This document shows positions 25,423 through 33,333 of a DNA stretch of 64,000 nt, one piece after another; positions within the stretch are counted from its first letter, which is position 1, and every line of letters starts with the position of its first letter. The notes under the pieces are model-generated. The model did no database searches and was not told where the DNA came from. It saw nothing but the letters and a program-made list of their open reading frames with translations. The stretch spans positions 1-64,000 of the forward strand of contig JAPOYJ010000069.1 of assembly GCA_026706635.1 (NCBI GenBank), written 5' to 3'. The position numbers and the translations under genes are program-made. Source of the DNA: Gemmatimonadota bacterium. Its GTDB lineage: Bacteria; Gemmatimonadota; Gemmatimonadetes; Longimicrobiales; Gaopeijiaceae.

Positions 25423-26817
25423 TCACCTTGAACCGCCGCCCGCGAGGATGGGCGACCAGTCGGGGTCGGCTGCCTCTACATTGGCGACCAGCACGCGGGT
25501 CCGCCCGGTGACGGCGTCGACCACAAATACGCCGGAGCCGTAGTCGCGCCGACCCGAAAAGACGATGTGGCGCCCATCGACCGCCCAGCTGGGGTCCTCG
25601 TTGTTGCCCTCCTGGGTGAGCTGCACCAGCCAGTTGTCGCCCCGCTCGACGTCGGCTACGAAGATGTGGTAGCGGTTCGCCTGGCGCCGCTGGGCGATAC
25701 CGCCCGAGAAGGCGACCCTGCTAGAGGTCGGCGACCAGTCGGGATCTGCGAAGTACCCGCCTTCGCCGTACCGGTAGGGCGACAGCAGCTCGGGTTCGTT
25801 GCCGCGCACCGGTTTGCCGACGTAGACCTGCGGCGTCGCCACCCCGAGCCGGTTCGACATGAAGACGATCTCGGAGCCGTCCGGCGAATAGCCCGGCGAG
25901 AGGTCGTGGTACCTGCCCCCGCCCAGATGCGTCAGGCAGCAGTTGCGGGCCGCGTCGTAGCTGTAGAGTCCCCTCGGCTCGGCTCCGATCACAGCGAAGG
26001 CGACTTCGACGCCATCTGGATGGTACGTGGGCGTGAGCTGCTGCCCGGCACCTTCCGGGACGAGAGCACGGTCAGCTCCGGTCCGGAGGTTCCGCTCGTA
26101 GAGCCTAGCCGAACCCGCCTTCCAGGAGGAGTAGGCTATGCGTGTGCCGTCGGGCGACCAGACGGGCGATGCGACCAGGCTCTGGTCCCACGTCAGGCGT
26201 TGCAGGTTCTCGCCGTCGGAGTCGACTATGTAGAGCTCCTTCCCGCGCTGCTCGCCGAAGGCCCGCATGGCGAAGACGACTCGCGTGGCGGCAATTCCGA
26301 CCTCGCCGGTGACCCACTCGACGACCGCGTCGGAGGCCGTGTGCACCGCCATGCGGAAGCCGGCGGAACCACTCTCCGGGATCGGGAACGTCCCCCTGTT
26401 CTGCAGGCTGCCGTAGACGATGTCGTGCGCCTCCAGAGTCAGCACCCAGCCCTCGCCGGTGGGATTGGCCGCAAGTGACCCGGCGAGCAGCCAGTCAACC
26501 TCGAACTGCTCCCAGAGCTCGTACTGAACCCCTTGGCCGGAGAACTCCGTGGGGAGACTGTCGCGCACCAGAAAGCGGTCGCTGAAGTCGAGGTCCTGGG
26601 CGATGATCATCTCGATCTCGCGCCCCAGCGCCTCCTCGCCCGGAGACTCGACCGCGAAGGGCTTCACTGCGATCGGCGGCACATAGGTGTTCCTGTAGAG
26701 AAGACCCAGCGAGACGCCGGGAACGGCCGTCTCCTGTGCCCCAAGGGCCCCGGCCGGGACCAGCGCAAGGGCGCAGATCGCCCCCCGCGCAACCGCGCGG
26801 AGGGTCGCGGCCTTCAT
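25423..26817 (-). CDS. tolB: Tol-Pal system periplasmic beta-propeller TolB
   Basis: 464 residues from ATG at 26817 with a signal peptide (AICALALVPAGALGAQ). A TolB_N domain (about 40-190: EIEMIIAQDLDFSDRFLV) precedes a six-bladed propeller of PD40 repeats with the signature SPDGTRIAYSS / SPDGSEIVFMS. TolB shuttles between Pal and TolA. A dispersed repeat ends only nine bases before the start codon, so the original ribosome-binding region and link to tolA are broken by the element; GCCGCCACA now precedes the ATG and no good Shine-Dalgarno is seen. Confidence 0.93.
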   Translation of the reverse strand: MKAATLRAVARGAICALALVPAGALGAQETAVPGVSLGLLYRNTYVPPIAVKPFAVESPGEEALGREIEMIIAQDLDFSDRFLVRDSLPTEFSGQGVQYELWEQFEVDWLLAGSLAANPTGEGWVLTLEAHDIVYGSLQNRGTFPIPESGSAGFRMAVHTASDAVVEWVTGEVGIAATRVVFAMRAFGEQRGKELYIVDSDGENLQRLTWDQSLVASPVWSPDGTRIAYSSWKAGSARLYERNLRTGADRALVPEGAGQQLTPTYHPDGVEVAFAVIGAEPRGLYSYDAARNCCLTHLGGGRYHDLSPGYSPDGSEIVFMSNRLGVATPQVYVGKPVRGNEPELLSPYRYGEGGYFADPDWSPTSSRVAFSGGIAQRRQANRYHIFVADVERGDNWLVQLTQEGNNEDPSWAVDGRHIVFSGRRDYGSGVFVVDAVTGRTRVLVANVEAADPDWSPILAGGGSR

Positions 26818-26825
26818 TGTGGCGG

Positions 26826-27081
26826 CTAGCAGTCCGTGGATAATCTCGCGCGAGCACCGAGAGCGGCGAAGCGCCCCGCTGGCAAGGCGCGACGAAGGGC
26901 CAATAGCCGCAGCGCTATTGGTCCGAGGAGCAACGCAGAGCGCAGCGGGGGACACTGGCATTGTAAACCATGGATTACACATTGTAAGGCATAGATTACA
27001 GTATGGAAAAGCGAGCGAAGCGGTCCAGCGGAGATGCAGCGCCGCTCGAATGCCGTGGGAGGTTTGTCCACGGGCTGCTAG
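26826..27081. repeat. MITE-like dispersed repeat, longest single copy (256 bp)
   Basis: Left end CTAGCAGTCCGTGGATAATC; right end TTTGTCCACGGGCTGCTAG; these are inverted repeats over about 17 bp with few mismatches. Order of modules: terminus, CGCGCGAGCACCGAGAGCGG, CTGGCAAGGCGCGACGAAGG, hairpin CCAATAGC-CGCAGC-GCTATTGG (26902-26923), GCAACGCAGAGCGCAGCGG, paired TGTAA palindromes (26962-27000), GGTCCAGCGGAGATGCAGCG, terminus. It has no ORF of protein character. It sits inside the Tol operon between tolA and tolB. Confidence 0.85.
26962..27000. promoter_or_regulatory. Paired palindromic operator-like site 3
   Basis: Units TGTAAACCATGGATTACA (26962-26979) and TGTAAGGCATAGATTACA (26983-27000), 21-bp period, within the longest dispersed repeat. 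If bound by a regulator, the site could affect tolB, whose start is 145 bases away. Confidence 0.6.
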
Positions 27082-27098
27082 GGTGGCGATCTCTGCGC

Positions 27099-27782
27099 TC
27101 ACTCGCCCGACCCCACCCCCGCCCGCGGCGTGAAGGTGTAGTGCACGGGCAGTATCGAGTACGGATACTCTTCGGGAAGGGCGCCCAGGCGGCCACGCAT
27201 CCCGGCGCACTCGACCGCGCCGAGCGCCTCCTGGTCGAAGGCGTGACTTCCGGATGGCGTGGCGACCTCCATGTCGACCGTTCGCCCGTCGCGCAGCACC
27301 TTGAAGGTGACGGCCACCTCGAGCCTGCCGGACCCCTGCCAGCGGAAGCACCGCTCGATCCAGTCGGTAATGTTCTGGAAGTACTCGGGGTAGTCTCGGC
27401 GGAAGGCCTCCACCCGCTGCGTCAACATGTCCTCCCCGTCGTCCGGCTTGGCGACCTCCTGGCTCTCCTCCGTATCGGCGGGAGCGGGGTCCTCGGCGGG
27501 GGGCTCCACCTCGGCGGTATCGGCCTCGGGTTCGGGGTCGGGATCCGGCACCGGTGCCCCGTCCTCGACCGGGGGCGGGTCGTCGGGCGTCTCGACCACA
27601 AGCACTTCTTCGGGCTCGGAGGCGAGCGCCACCATCTCGACCGCCACCGTCTCGTAGATCACAGGCGGATCGTCGAGCGCCGGGAAGACCAGCAGGACGA
27701 GGGCGAGGAGAAGGGTGTGCCCGGCGAGCGACGCCACAAGGGAACCCCGGTCGAGAGGCCCCGACCAATGTCCTTCGCTCAC
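27099..27782 (-). CDS. tolA: TolA/TonB-like energy-transducing protein
   Basis: 227 residues from a GTG. One membrane helix near the N-terminus (SLVASLAGHTLLLALVLLVF) is followed by a proline/acid-rich periplasmic spacer (about 65-125) and a C-terminal TonB-fold domain (YFQNITDWIERCFRWQGSGR ... VTFKVLRDGRTVDMEVATPS). Position between tolR and tolB indicates the TolA role, coupling the TolQR motor to Pal and TolB. The spacer is shorter than in enterobacterial TolA, as is common outside Proteobacteria. Confidence 0.88.
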   Translation of the reverse strand: MSEGHWSGPLDRGSLVASLAGHTLLLALVLLVFPALDDPPVIYETVAVEMVALASEPEEVLVVETPDDPPPVEDGAPVPDPDPEPEADTAEVEPPAEDPAPADTEESQEVAKPDDGEDMLTQRVEAFRRDYPEYFQNITDWIERCFRWQGSGRLEVAVTFKVLRDGRTVDMEVATPSGSHAFDQEALGAVECAGMRGRLGALPEEYPYSILPVHYTFTPRAGVGSGE

Positions 27783-27807
27783 CGCGAGCGGTCGGCGGCC
27801 AGGCCAG

Positions 27808-28221
27808 TCATCGCCCGACTTCCCGGAGAATCAGTGCGAGACGCACATCCCTGTCGACTATCCCCTCGACGGCGCGCGCCACCCGGCCGTACAGCGCCGC
27901 GGAGTCGCCCTTCAGGTAGACCATGTCGGCGTTGCGCTCGCTGATGAGCTGTCCGAGGGTGGCGTCGAGCATCTCCTCGGCCACCTGGGCCGAACCGATG
28001 AAGAACGACCCGGCCGCGTCCACACCGACGATGATGTGATCGTCGGAGGCCTCTATCACCCTGACCGGCCCCCGCGGCACGTCGACCTCGATGCCGCCCT
28101 GCATCACAGGCGCGGTGATGATGAAGATGACCAGGAGGGTGAAGGCGACGTCCACCAGGCTCGTCACGTTGATCTCGGCCCGCACGCCGAGGTCGGCGCG
28201 GCCCCGCCTGTGGTGCCTCAT
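27808..28221 (-). CDS. tolR: ExbD/TolR family proton-channel subunit
   Basis: 137 residues: a single N-terminal membrane helix containing the conserved Asp (INVTSLVDVAFTLLVIFIIT), then a small periplasmic domain (EVDVPRGPVRVIEASDDHII ... ERNADMVYLKGDSAALYGRV). It forms the proton-driven motor with TolQ, encoded 18 bases upstream, and is followed by tolA 25 bases downstream. Confidence 0.93.
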   Translation of the reverse strand: MRHHRRGRADLGVRAEINVTSLVDVAFTLLVIFIITAPVMQGGIEVDVPRGPVRVIEASDDHIIVGVDAAGSFFIGSAQVAEEMLDATLGQLISERNADMVYLKGDSAALYGRVARAVEGIVDRDVRLALILREVGR

Positions 28222-28239
28222 CCCGGCACCGCGGCGGCG

Positions 28240-28947
28240 TCAGACATGACGCTCCTTGGCCAGCGTGCCGATGAACTCGCTGGCGAAGCCCTCGAACTCG
28301 CCGCTCACGAGGTGCAGACGCGATACGAAGTGGTTGTAGGCGATCACCGACGGGATCGCGACGGCCAGCCCGGCCACTGTGGTGATCAGCGCCTCGGCGA
28401 CGCCCGGGGCCACGGCGCTGATGTTGGCCGAGCCGGCGGCGGTGATTCCCAGGAAGGTGTTCATTATCCCAATGACAGTGCCCATCAGCCCGAGGAGCGG
28501 CGACACGGACCCTATCACCGCGAGCCAGTTGAGTCCGTGCGCCAGCTCGTCGATCTCCTCGGCCTGCACCTTGTCCATCACTAGGCGCAGCGCCTCGAGC
28601 TGGGTGAGCGACAACCCCTCGGCGTCGCTCGATCCGAAGAGCGAACCGGGGCTGAGCTCGGCGAAGAATGTGAGTCCGCCGCGGAAGAGGCGGGCGTAGG
28701 GTGACTCGGGCAGCCCTATGAGCGCCTCGGAGGCGGCCGTCAGGTTGGGGACCTCCTCCATGCGACTCAGAAAGCCATCACCCTCGAGCTGCACCGCACG
28801 GAAGTGCTTCACCTTCGAGATGATCACCCACACCGACAGGACGGAGAAGAGCGCCAGCACCGCCAGCACGACCTGGGTCGGGCCGCTGGCCCCGAGGATC
28901 ATGTCGGCCGCGCTCTGCGGCGCCTGGTCCTGGAAGGGGGCGGTCAT
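28240..28947 (-). CDS. tolQ: MotA/TolQ/ExbB family proton channel
   Basis: 235 residues with three membrane helices: TQVVLAVLALFSVLSVWVII near the N-terminus, and a conserved pair in the C-terminal half, ELAHGLNWLAVIGSVSPLLG then ALITTVAGLAVAIPSVIAYN, with the family's G-T-V-x-G-I/M motif (LMGTVIGIMNTF). First Tol gene of the cluster; its ATG overlaps the stop of the upstream epimerase gene (ATGA), so the epimerase and tol genes are likely one transcript. Confidence 0.94.
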   Translation of the reverse strand: MTAPFQDQAPQSAADMILGASGPTQVVLAVLALFSVLSVWVIISKVKHFRAVQLEGDGFLSRMEEVPNLTAASEALIGLPESPYARLFRGGLTFFAELSPGSLFGSSDAEGLSLTQLEALRLVMDKVQAEEIDELAHGLNWLAVIGSVSPLLGLMGTVIGIMNTFLGITAAGSANISAVAPGVAEALITTVAGLAVAIPSVIAYNHFVSRLHLVSGEFEGFASEFIGTLAKERHV

Positions 28948-29912
28948 GCGGCCCGCACCCCCCCCGCCGAGGAAGGCGCCGACACGACTCCGCCGACGCC
29001 GTCGCGCAGCGCCACCTCGGGTCTCCACCCGAGCGCCCGGATCTTCGCGGTGGCCAGCGCACTTCGGCGGAGCTCGCCGGGCCGAGCCTCGCCCCAGAGG
29101 CGCCCGCACCGCGCCCCGGCGCCCCGCTCCAGGATATCGGCGAGCTCGTTCACCGAGGTCTCGATGCCGCTGCCGACGTTGTAGGCGCGGGCGTCGGTGC
29201 CGGGTGCCGACGACAGCTCGGCGTCCGCAGCCAGGAGATTGGCTGCCACCACGTCGGCCACATGCACATAGTCGCGCGTCTGCTCACCGTCGCCGAAGAT
29301 ACGCAGCGGCCTGCCCTCGATGAGGCGCCGCCCGAAGATCGCCACGACGCCCGCCTCGCCGCCCGGGTCCTGGCGCGGGCCGTAGACGTTGGCGTAGCGG
29401 AGGGCGACGTATTCGACCCCGCGGACCTGCCGGTAGTAGTCGAGGTAGCGCTCGCCCGCCAGCTTGGCCACCCCGTACGGAGACGCCGGTCGCTTCGGCG
29501 CCCCCTCGGGAGTCGGGAGCTCGTCCGCCTCGCCGTATACGACTCCCCCGCTCGAGGCGAAGACCACGCGCCCCATGCCACTTTCGGCCACCGCCTCCAG
29601 CACGTTGAGCAGCCCTACGATGTTGGTGCGGGCATCCCGCACCGGATCGGCCACCGAGACGCGCACATCGGCCTGCGCTGCCTGGTGGCTCACGAGGTCG
29701 AAGCCGACCCGGCGGATCAGCGCCGCCGTCTCCTCCGAGGCGATGTCGAGGGGGTGGAGGTGGGTGCCCGAGGGGACGTTCTCCTTCCGCCCGGTCGAGA
29801 GGTCGTCCACGATCCAGACGCGATCTCCGCAGGCGAGGTGTGCCTCGGCCAGGTGGCTCCCGATGAAGCCGGCACCACCGGTGATCAGCACCTTTCGACT
29901 CTCGAGTGGCAT
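28944..29912 (-). CDS. NAD-dependent sugar-nucleotide epimerase, UDP-glucose 4-epimerase-like
   Basis: 322 residues, extended short-chain dehydrogenase fold: NAD-binding GGAGFIGSHLAE (12-23), DDLSTGRKENVP, catalytic SSGGVVYGE and YGVAK (the Tyr/Lys pair), and the C-terminal RDYVHVADVV. It interconverts UDP-hexoses for envelope polysaccharide or LPS; the exact sugar is not predictable. It heads the Tol/Tat/LptD cluster, which fits an envelope role. No GalT or GalK is nearby. Confidence 0.85.
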   Translation of the reverse strand: MPLESRKVLITGGAGFIGSHLAEAHLACGDRVWIVDDLSTGRKENVPSGTHLHPLDIASEETAALIRRVGFDLVSHQAAQADVRVSVADPVRDARTNIVGLLNVLEAVAESGMGRVVFASSGGVVYGEADELPTPEGAPKRPASPYGVAKLAGERYLDYYRQVRGVEYVALRYANVYGPRQDPGGEAGVVAIFGRRLIEGRPLRIFGDGEQTRDYVHVADVVAANLLAADAELSSAPGTDARAYNVGSGIETSVNELADILERGAGARCGRLWGEARPGELRRSALATAKIRALGWRPEVALRDGVGGVVSAPSSAGGVRAA

Positions 29913-30002
29913 CGCCCCCTCAGGCCAGCAGTCGGAATGGACTTGCGCCGAGAACCGGGGGGCGACTATGCGCCGCCCCGGCGGGCGCTCCCTCCCAGAA
30001 AG

Positions 30003-30086
30003 CTAGCAGCCCATGGATAATCCCGCGCGAGCACCGAGAGGGGTGAAGCGCCGCGCTGGCGACGCGCTGGCAAGGCGGACTGCTAG
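30003..30086. repeat. MITE-like dispersed repeat, 84-bp deletion form
   Basis: CTAGCAGCCCATGGATAATC to CAAGGCGGACTGCTAG. Only the terminus and the CTGGCAAGGCG module remain between the two ends. Its terminal TAG is the stop of the ECF sigma gene. The adjoining 29913-30002 shows nothing else. Confidence 0.75.
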
Positions 30087-30736
30087 TCCACCATCGGGGC
30101 GACAATCCGCGCGAAGCTGCAACGAGCCCTGCTCAGGCGGCTCTTCACCGTCCCGACGGGCTGACCTGTGGCCTCGGCGATCTCGTCGTACCTGAGTCCC
30201 TTGAGCTCCCGGAGCACGAAGACGACGCGGTGGTGCTCCGGAAGAAGATCAACCGCCTCGTGCACCGTCTCGGAGGCACGCCTCTTCCTATCGAGATCGT
30301 CGGGACGCGCCTTGGGGTCCTCCCACTCGAGAGGGCGGCCGTCCCTCTCGCGGTTCCTCGCGAGCGTCTGGAACAGCACGATTGGACTCCTGGATCTGCG
30401 TCGAAGCTCGTTCTTGGCCAGGTTGCCGGCGATCGTGTAGATCCAGGTGGAGAACTTCCTGCTCTGGTCGAACCGGTGCAGGTGACGGAACACCCTGATG
30501 AAGGTCTCCTGCACCAGGTCCTCCGCCTTGGCGCGGTCGCCCACCGTGCGGGCCACGAAGTTGCGCAGCTTTCCGGCGTAGCGGCCCACGATCACGTCGA
30601 AGGCCCGCTCGTCGCCCTCGAGGAAGCTCTTTACCACTTCGCTGTCCGTTCGAGACTCTGCATCTGCCGCGCCCACCACTCTGGGCAGAACGGCCTTCGG
30701 GGCACCGCTGGGGTGTTGTAGAGTCGCGCCTAGCAT
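30083..30736 (-). CDS. ECF-type RNA polymerase sigma factor
   Basis: 217 residues from ATG at 30736 (GGAGACCGGAA upstream). Region 2 (YAGKLRNFVARTVGDRAKAE; VQETFIRVFRHLHRFDQS; FSTWIYTIAGNLAKNELRRR) and region 4 (LLPEHHRVVFVLRELKGLRY; EIAEATGQPVGTVKSRLSRA) are complete, with no regions 1 or 3, which defines the ECF class. The long RRRSRSPIVLFQ linker is typical of RpoE-like members. No anti-sigma gene is adjacent: downstream lies a dispersed repeat that supplies the stop codon, so a partner may have been lost or the C-terminus altered. Confidence 0.9.
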   Translation of the reverse strand: MLGATLQHPSGAPKAVLPRVVGAADAESRTDSEVVKSFLEGDERAFDVIVGRYAGKLRNFVARTVGDRAKAEDLVQETFIRVFRHLHRFDQSRKFSTWIYTIAGNLAKNELRRRSRSPIVLFQTLARNRERDGRPLEWEDPKARPDDLDRKRRASETVHEAVDLLPEHHRVVFVLRELKGLRYDEIAEATGQPVGTVKSRLSRARCSFARIVAPMVD

Positions 30737-30886
30737 TTCCGGTCTCCTCGCTCCGCAGGGCCTCGGCGGGGGCATCTTCCGGTGTGCCCTCTGCGAAGCC
30801 GCTTGTGCATCCGATCCTCTTCGGCAGAGGGTATGCGCACGAAGCGTGCCAAGCGCCCTGCGCCGGGTTCGAGCCTCCCCACGGCG

Positions 30887-31101
30887 CTAGAGCGGGGATG
30901 CATCGACCTCTCGCTCGCCTGTCCACAATGTGTAATGTATGATTTACAATATGTAAACTGTGATTTACATTTCCCGTGCCCGTGGCTTCGCTCGGTGTCG
31001 CTCCTTGGGCCGGTAGCGCTGCTACCAGCCCTTCGTCGCGCCTTGCCGGCGGTGCGCTTCGCCGCTCTCGGCGCTCGGGCGAGACTGTCCACAGACGGCT
31101 A
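30887..31101 (-). repeat. MITE-like dispersed repeat, inverted full-type copy
   Basis: In reverse orientation relative to most copies. Reading the minus strand: TAGCCGTCTGTGGACAGTC, CGAGAGCGGCGAAGCGC, CGGCAAGGCGCGACGAAGGG, hairpin GGTAGC-AGC-GCTACC, paired TGTAA palindromes, and a decayed right end near CTAG at 30887. The hairpin stem differs at several positions from the CCAATAGC version but remains paired. The rest of the 30737-31213 gap (leader of the ECF gene and of the small membrane protein) shows nothing else. Confidence 0.75.
30931..30969. promoter_or_regulatory. Paired palindromic operator-like site 4
   Basis: Units TGTAATGTATGATTTACA (30931-30948) and TGTAAACTGTGATTTACA (30952-30969), again 21 bp apart, within the inverted dispersed repeat. 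Confidence 0.6.
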
Positions 31102-31213
31102 CGTCAGGTGGTGCAGGTGTCCGCCCTTGTCAACGCGCGATTTCGCGGTAGCTTCCTCATCCCACGACTCGAAGAAGGCGCTCACTACGCGTCAGGGGCG
31201 AGCACTTGAGTTC

Positions 31214-31435
31214 ATGAGAAATCGCTCCCGCTTCCTACCCCGCACCCGCGACGGACGCATAGCGACGATTGCCTTCGCGGTGCTCTTCCTCCTCGTGCTG
31301 CCTCCCTTCACCCACTCGGTGCTGAACCGCATCGAGCTCCCGCTCTTCGGAGTCCCCTTCCTCTACATCGCCCTCCTCGCGATCTACAGCGCCCTCATCT
31401 GCGTCCTGATCTGGGCCTATCGGCGGGGAGTATAG
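31214..31435 (+). CDS. Small membrane protein preceding symporter (DUF3311-like)
   Basis: 73 residues from ATG at 31214. After a basic N-terminus (MRNRSRFLPRTRDGR) there are two membrane helices (FAVLFLLVLPPFTHSVLN and FLYIALLAIYSALICVLIWA) ending YRRGV. Small two-helix proteins of this type, often annotated DUF3311, commonly sit directly before sodium/solute symporter genes, as here (50 bases). It probably assists the symporter. The frame is open further upstream, but through repeat DNA. Confidence 0.75.
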   Translation: MRNRSRFLPRTRDGRIATIAFAVLFLLVLPPFTHSVLNRIELPLFGVPFLYIALLAIYSALICVLIWAYRRGV

Positions 31436-31485
31436 CCGTGGGGGTCGAGAGGCACCCGGTAACGAGCCAACCGGACGGCTAGCGC

Positions 31486-33009
31486 TTGGATACCTGGGTC
31501 GTCGCCACCACTCTGATCGCGGTCTACCTGCTGATCACCCTCGGCCTGGCGGTCGTAGCGAACCGCCACCTGACCGTGGACATGGAGGACTTCCTACTCT
31601 GCGGCCGCCGCGTGGGCTTCATCGTCCTCTACCTCACGGTGGTGGCCACCTTCCACTCCGCCTTCGCCTTCCTCGGATCGGGCGGGTTCTTCTACACCCA
31701 CGGCGTCGGCTTCTGGGCCGCAGGCGCGTGGACGGTGCTCGTGGGCGCATGCACCTACGTGATCGGAACGCGCATCTGGGCGCTCGGCAAGGCCTTCGGA
31801 TACATCACCCCGGCCGACATGCTCGCCGACTTCTACGAGTCCGAGGGCGTGCGCATAGCGGTGGCCGTGGTGTCGGTTCTCTTCACCATCCTCTACATCC
31901 AGGTGCAGGCGGTCGCGCTCGGCTACATCGTGGAGGTGGCGACCGAGGGTCGGGTGAGGGCGGAGCTCGGCATATTCGTCATGCTCGCGGTGGCGGCGAT
32001 CCACCTCATGATAGGCGGCCTGCGGGCCGTCTACTGGACCGACGTCTTCCAGGGCGCGTGGATGTACATCGCCATCTGGGTGGGCGCTCTCGTGCTGGCG
32101 TTCGAGCTCTTCGGGGGACCGCTCGAGCTCTGGCGCGCGGTTGCCGCGGAGCGGCCGGAGATGCTCACCCTCCCGGGACCCCAGGGGTTCTTCACTCCCG
32201 GCATGTGGATAGGCATGGTGGTGACGCTCTCCTTCGGGATCGTCCTCCAGCCGCACATGATGATCCGCTTCTACACGGCGGTGGACGGGAGGACGCTCAA
32301 GCTCCTGGGCGCCACGACCCCGATCTACCTGATGACGCTCTTCATCCCCGCTGCGCTCGTGGGGATGGGAGGCGCCGTGGCGATGCCCGGGATCGAGGCG
32401 GCCGACCGCATCTTCCCGGAGCTGCTCTTCGCCCATGCGCCCGCGTGGCTCACCGGACTGATACTGGCCGGAGCAGCCGCGGCCGCAATGTCCACGCTCG
32501 ACTCGATCCTGCACGCCAACATGACGGTGCTCACCAGGGACGTCTACCAGCGCTACCTCGCAAAGGGGAGGAGCCAGGGACACTACGTGCTCGTGGGCCG
32601 CTCGATAGTCGTCGGGCTGCTAGTGGTCGGCTACCTCCTCTCGATCCAGGAGGGAAGCGACCTGCTGGTGGCGATCGTATCGCTCTCGGGCTCCGGGGCG
32701 CTCCAGTTCCTGCCAGCTGTGCTGGGGGTATGCTTCCCCGGCGGCCGCTCGTTCAGCAAGGCGGGCGTCACTACGGGCATCGTGGCGGGGGTCGCAACCC
32801 TCGCTCTCACTCTTGGGATCTCCCTGCCACTGGGAATCGAGCCTCCCTGGGAGGCACATCCGCTCGGCATGCACGGTGGTGTCTGGGGTCTGCTGGTCAA
32901 CTTCGGCGTGGCGGCGCTGGTCTCGGCGTTCACTAGGGGACCGTCCGCGGAGACCGTGGAGCGTGTCCACGGCACGGTGGAGAAGTTCGTCTACGGAGAA
33001 TCGGAGTGA
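31486..33009 (+). CDS. Sodium:solute symporter family transporter
   Basis: 507 residues, about 13 membrane helices. Signature stretches include FLLCGRRVGFIVLYLTVVAT, GYITPADMLADFYES, a G-G-L-R-A-V-Y-W-T-D-V-F-Q-G segment (the SSS motif), and AAAAAMSTLDSILHANMTVL, which corresponds to the Na+-site helix. Members take up pantothenate, proline, acetate or sugars with sodium; the substrate is not predictable here. The start is a TTG. It is co-oriented with the small helper protein just upstream. Confidence 0.88.
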   Translation: MDTWVVATTLIAVYLLITLGLAVVANRHLTVDMEDFLLCGRRVGFIVLYLTVVATFHSAFAFLGSGGFFYTHGVGFWAAGAWTVLVGACTYVIGTRIWALGKAFGYITPADMLADFYESEGVRIAVAVVSVLFTILYIQVQAVALGYIVEVATEGRVRAELGIFVMLAVAAIHLMIGGLRAVYWTDVFQGAWMYIAIWVGALVLAFELFGGPLELWRAVAAERPEMLTLPGPQGFFTPGMWIGMVVTLSFGIVLQPHMMIRFYTAVDGRTLKLLGATTPIYLMTLFIPAALVGMGGAVAMPGIEAADRIFPELLFAHAPAWLTGLILAGAAAAAMSTLDSILHANMTVLTRDVYQRYLAKGRSQGHYVLVGRSIVVGLLVVGYLLSIQEGSDLLVAIVSLSGSGALQFLPAVLGVCFPGGRSFSKAGVTTGIVAGVATLALTLGISLPLGIEPPWEAHPLGMHGGVWGLLVNFGVAALVSAFTRGPSAETVERVHGTVEKFVYGESE

Positions 33010-33057
33010 GGGGGCGTGGTTTAGGCGGACGGTGAGGCGGCCCCTGAGACGCCAGCG

Positions 33058-33333
33058 CTACAGTTCCACATCTCCTCCCGGGTCGCGCCGCTTCAGCCGC
33101 CGGAGAATTCGCTCCGCCTCGTCGAGCCTGGACCGCCGCAGCTCCTCGTCGAGTCTGGCCGCGCCCCAGGCTGGCCGTCCCTCCCGGTCGGGAGCTCGCA
33201 GCACCGAGCCCTCGCGGGTGCCAGCGGGTAGCTCCGAGAGCGGCTCTTCGACGACCCGCTCCCCGTCGTCCCGCACGAGCACAGCGACCCCGGACTCGAT
33301 GCGGTCGACGGTCCATATGTGCCGGTCGCTCAA
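33058..33333 (-). CDS. DUF3006-like small protein
   Basis: 91 residues from TTG at 33333, its start overlapping the stop of the metallo-beta-lactamase gene (TTGA). The N-terminal 40 residues (WTVDRIESGVAVLVRDDGER, then PLSELPAGTREGSVLRA) match the DUF3006 pattern; the rest is a basic helix (LDEAERILRRLKRRD). DUF3006 genes are typically coupled to secreted MBL-fold hydrolases, as here. Molecular role unknown. Confidence 0.8.
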   Translation of the reverse strand: MSDRHIWTVDRIESGVAVLVRDDGERVVEEPLSELPAGTREGSVLRAPDREGRPAWGAARLDEELRRSRLDEAERILRRLKRRDPGGDVEL

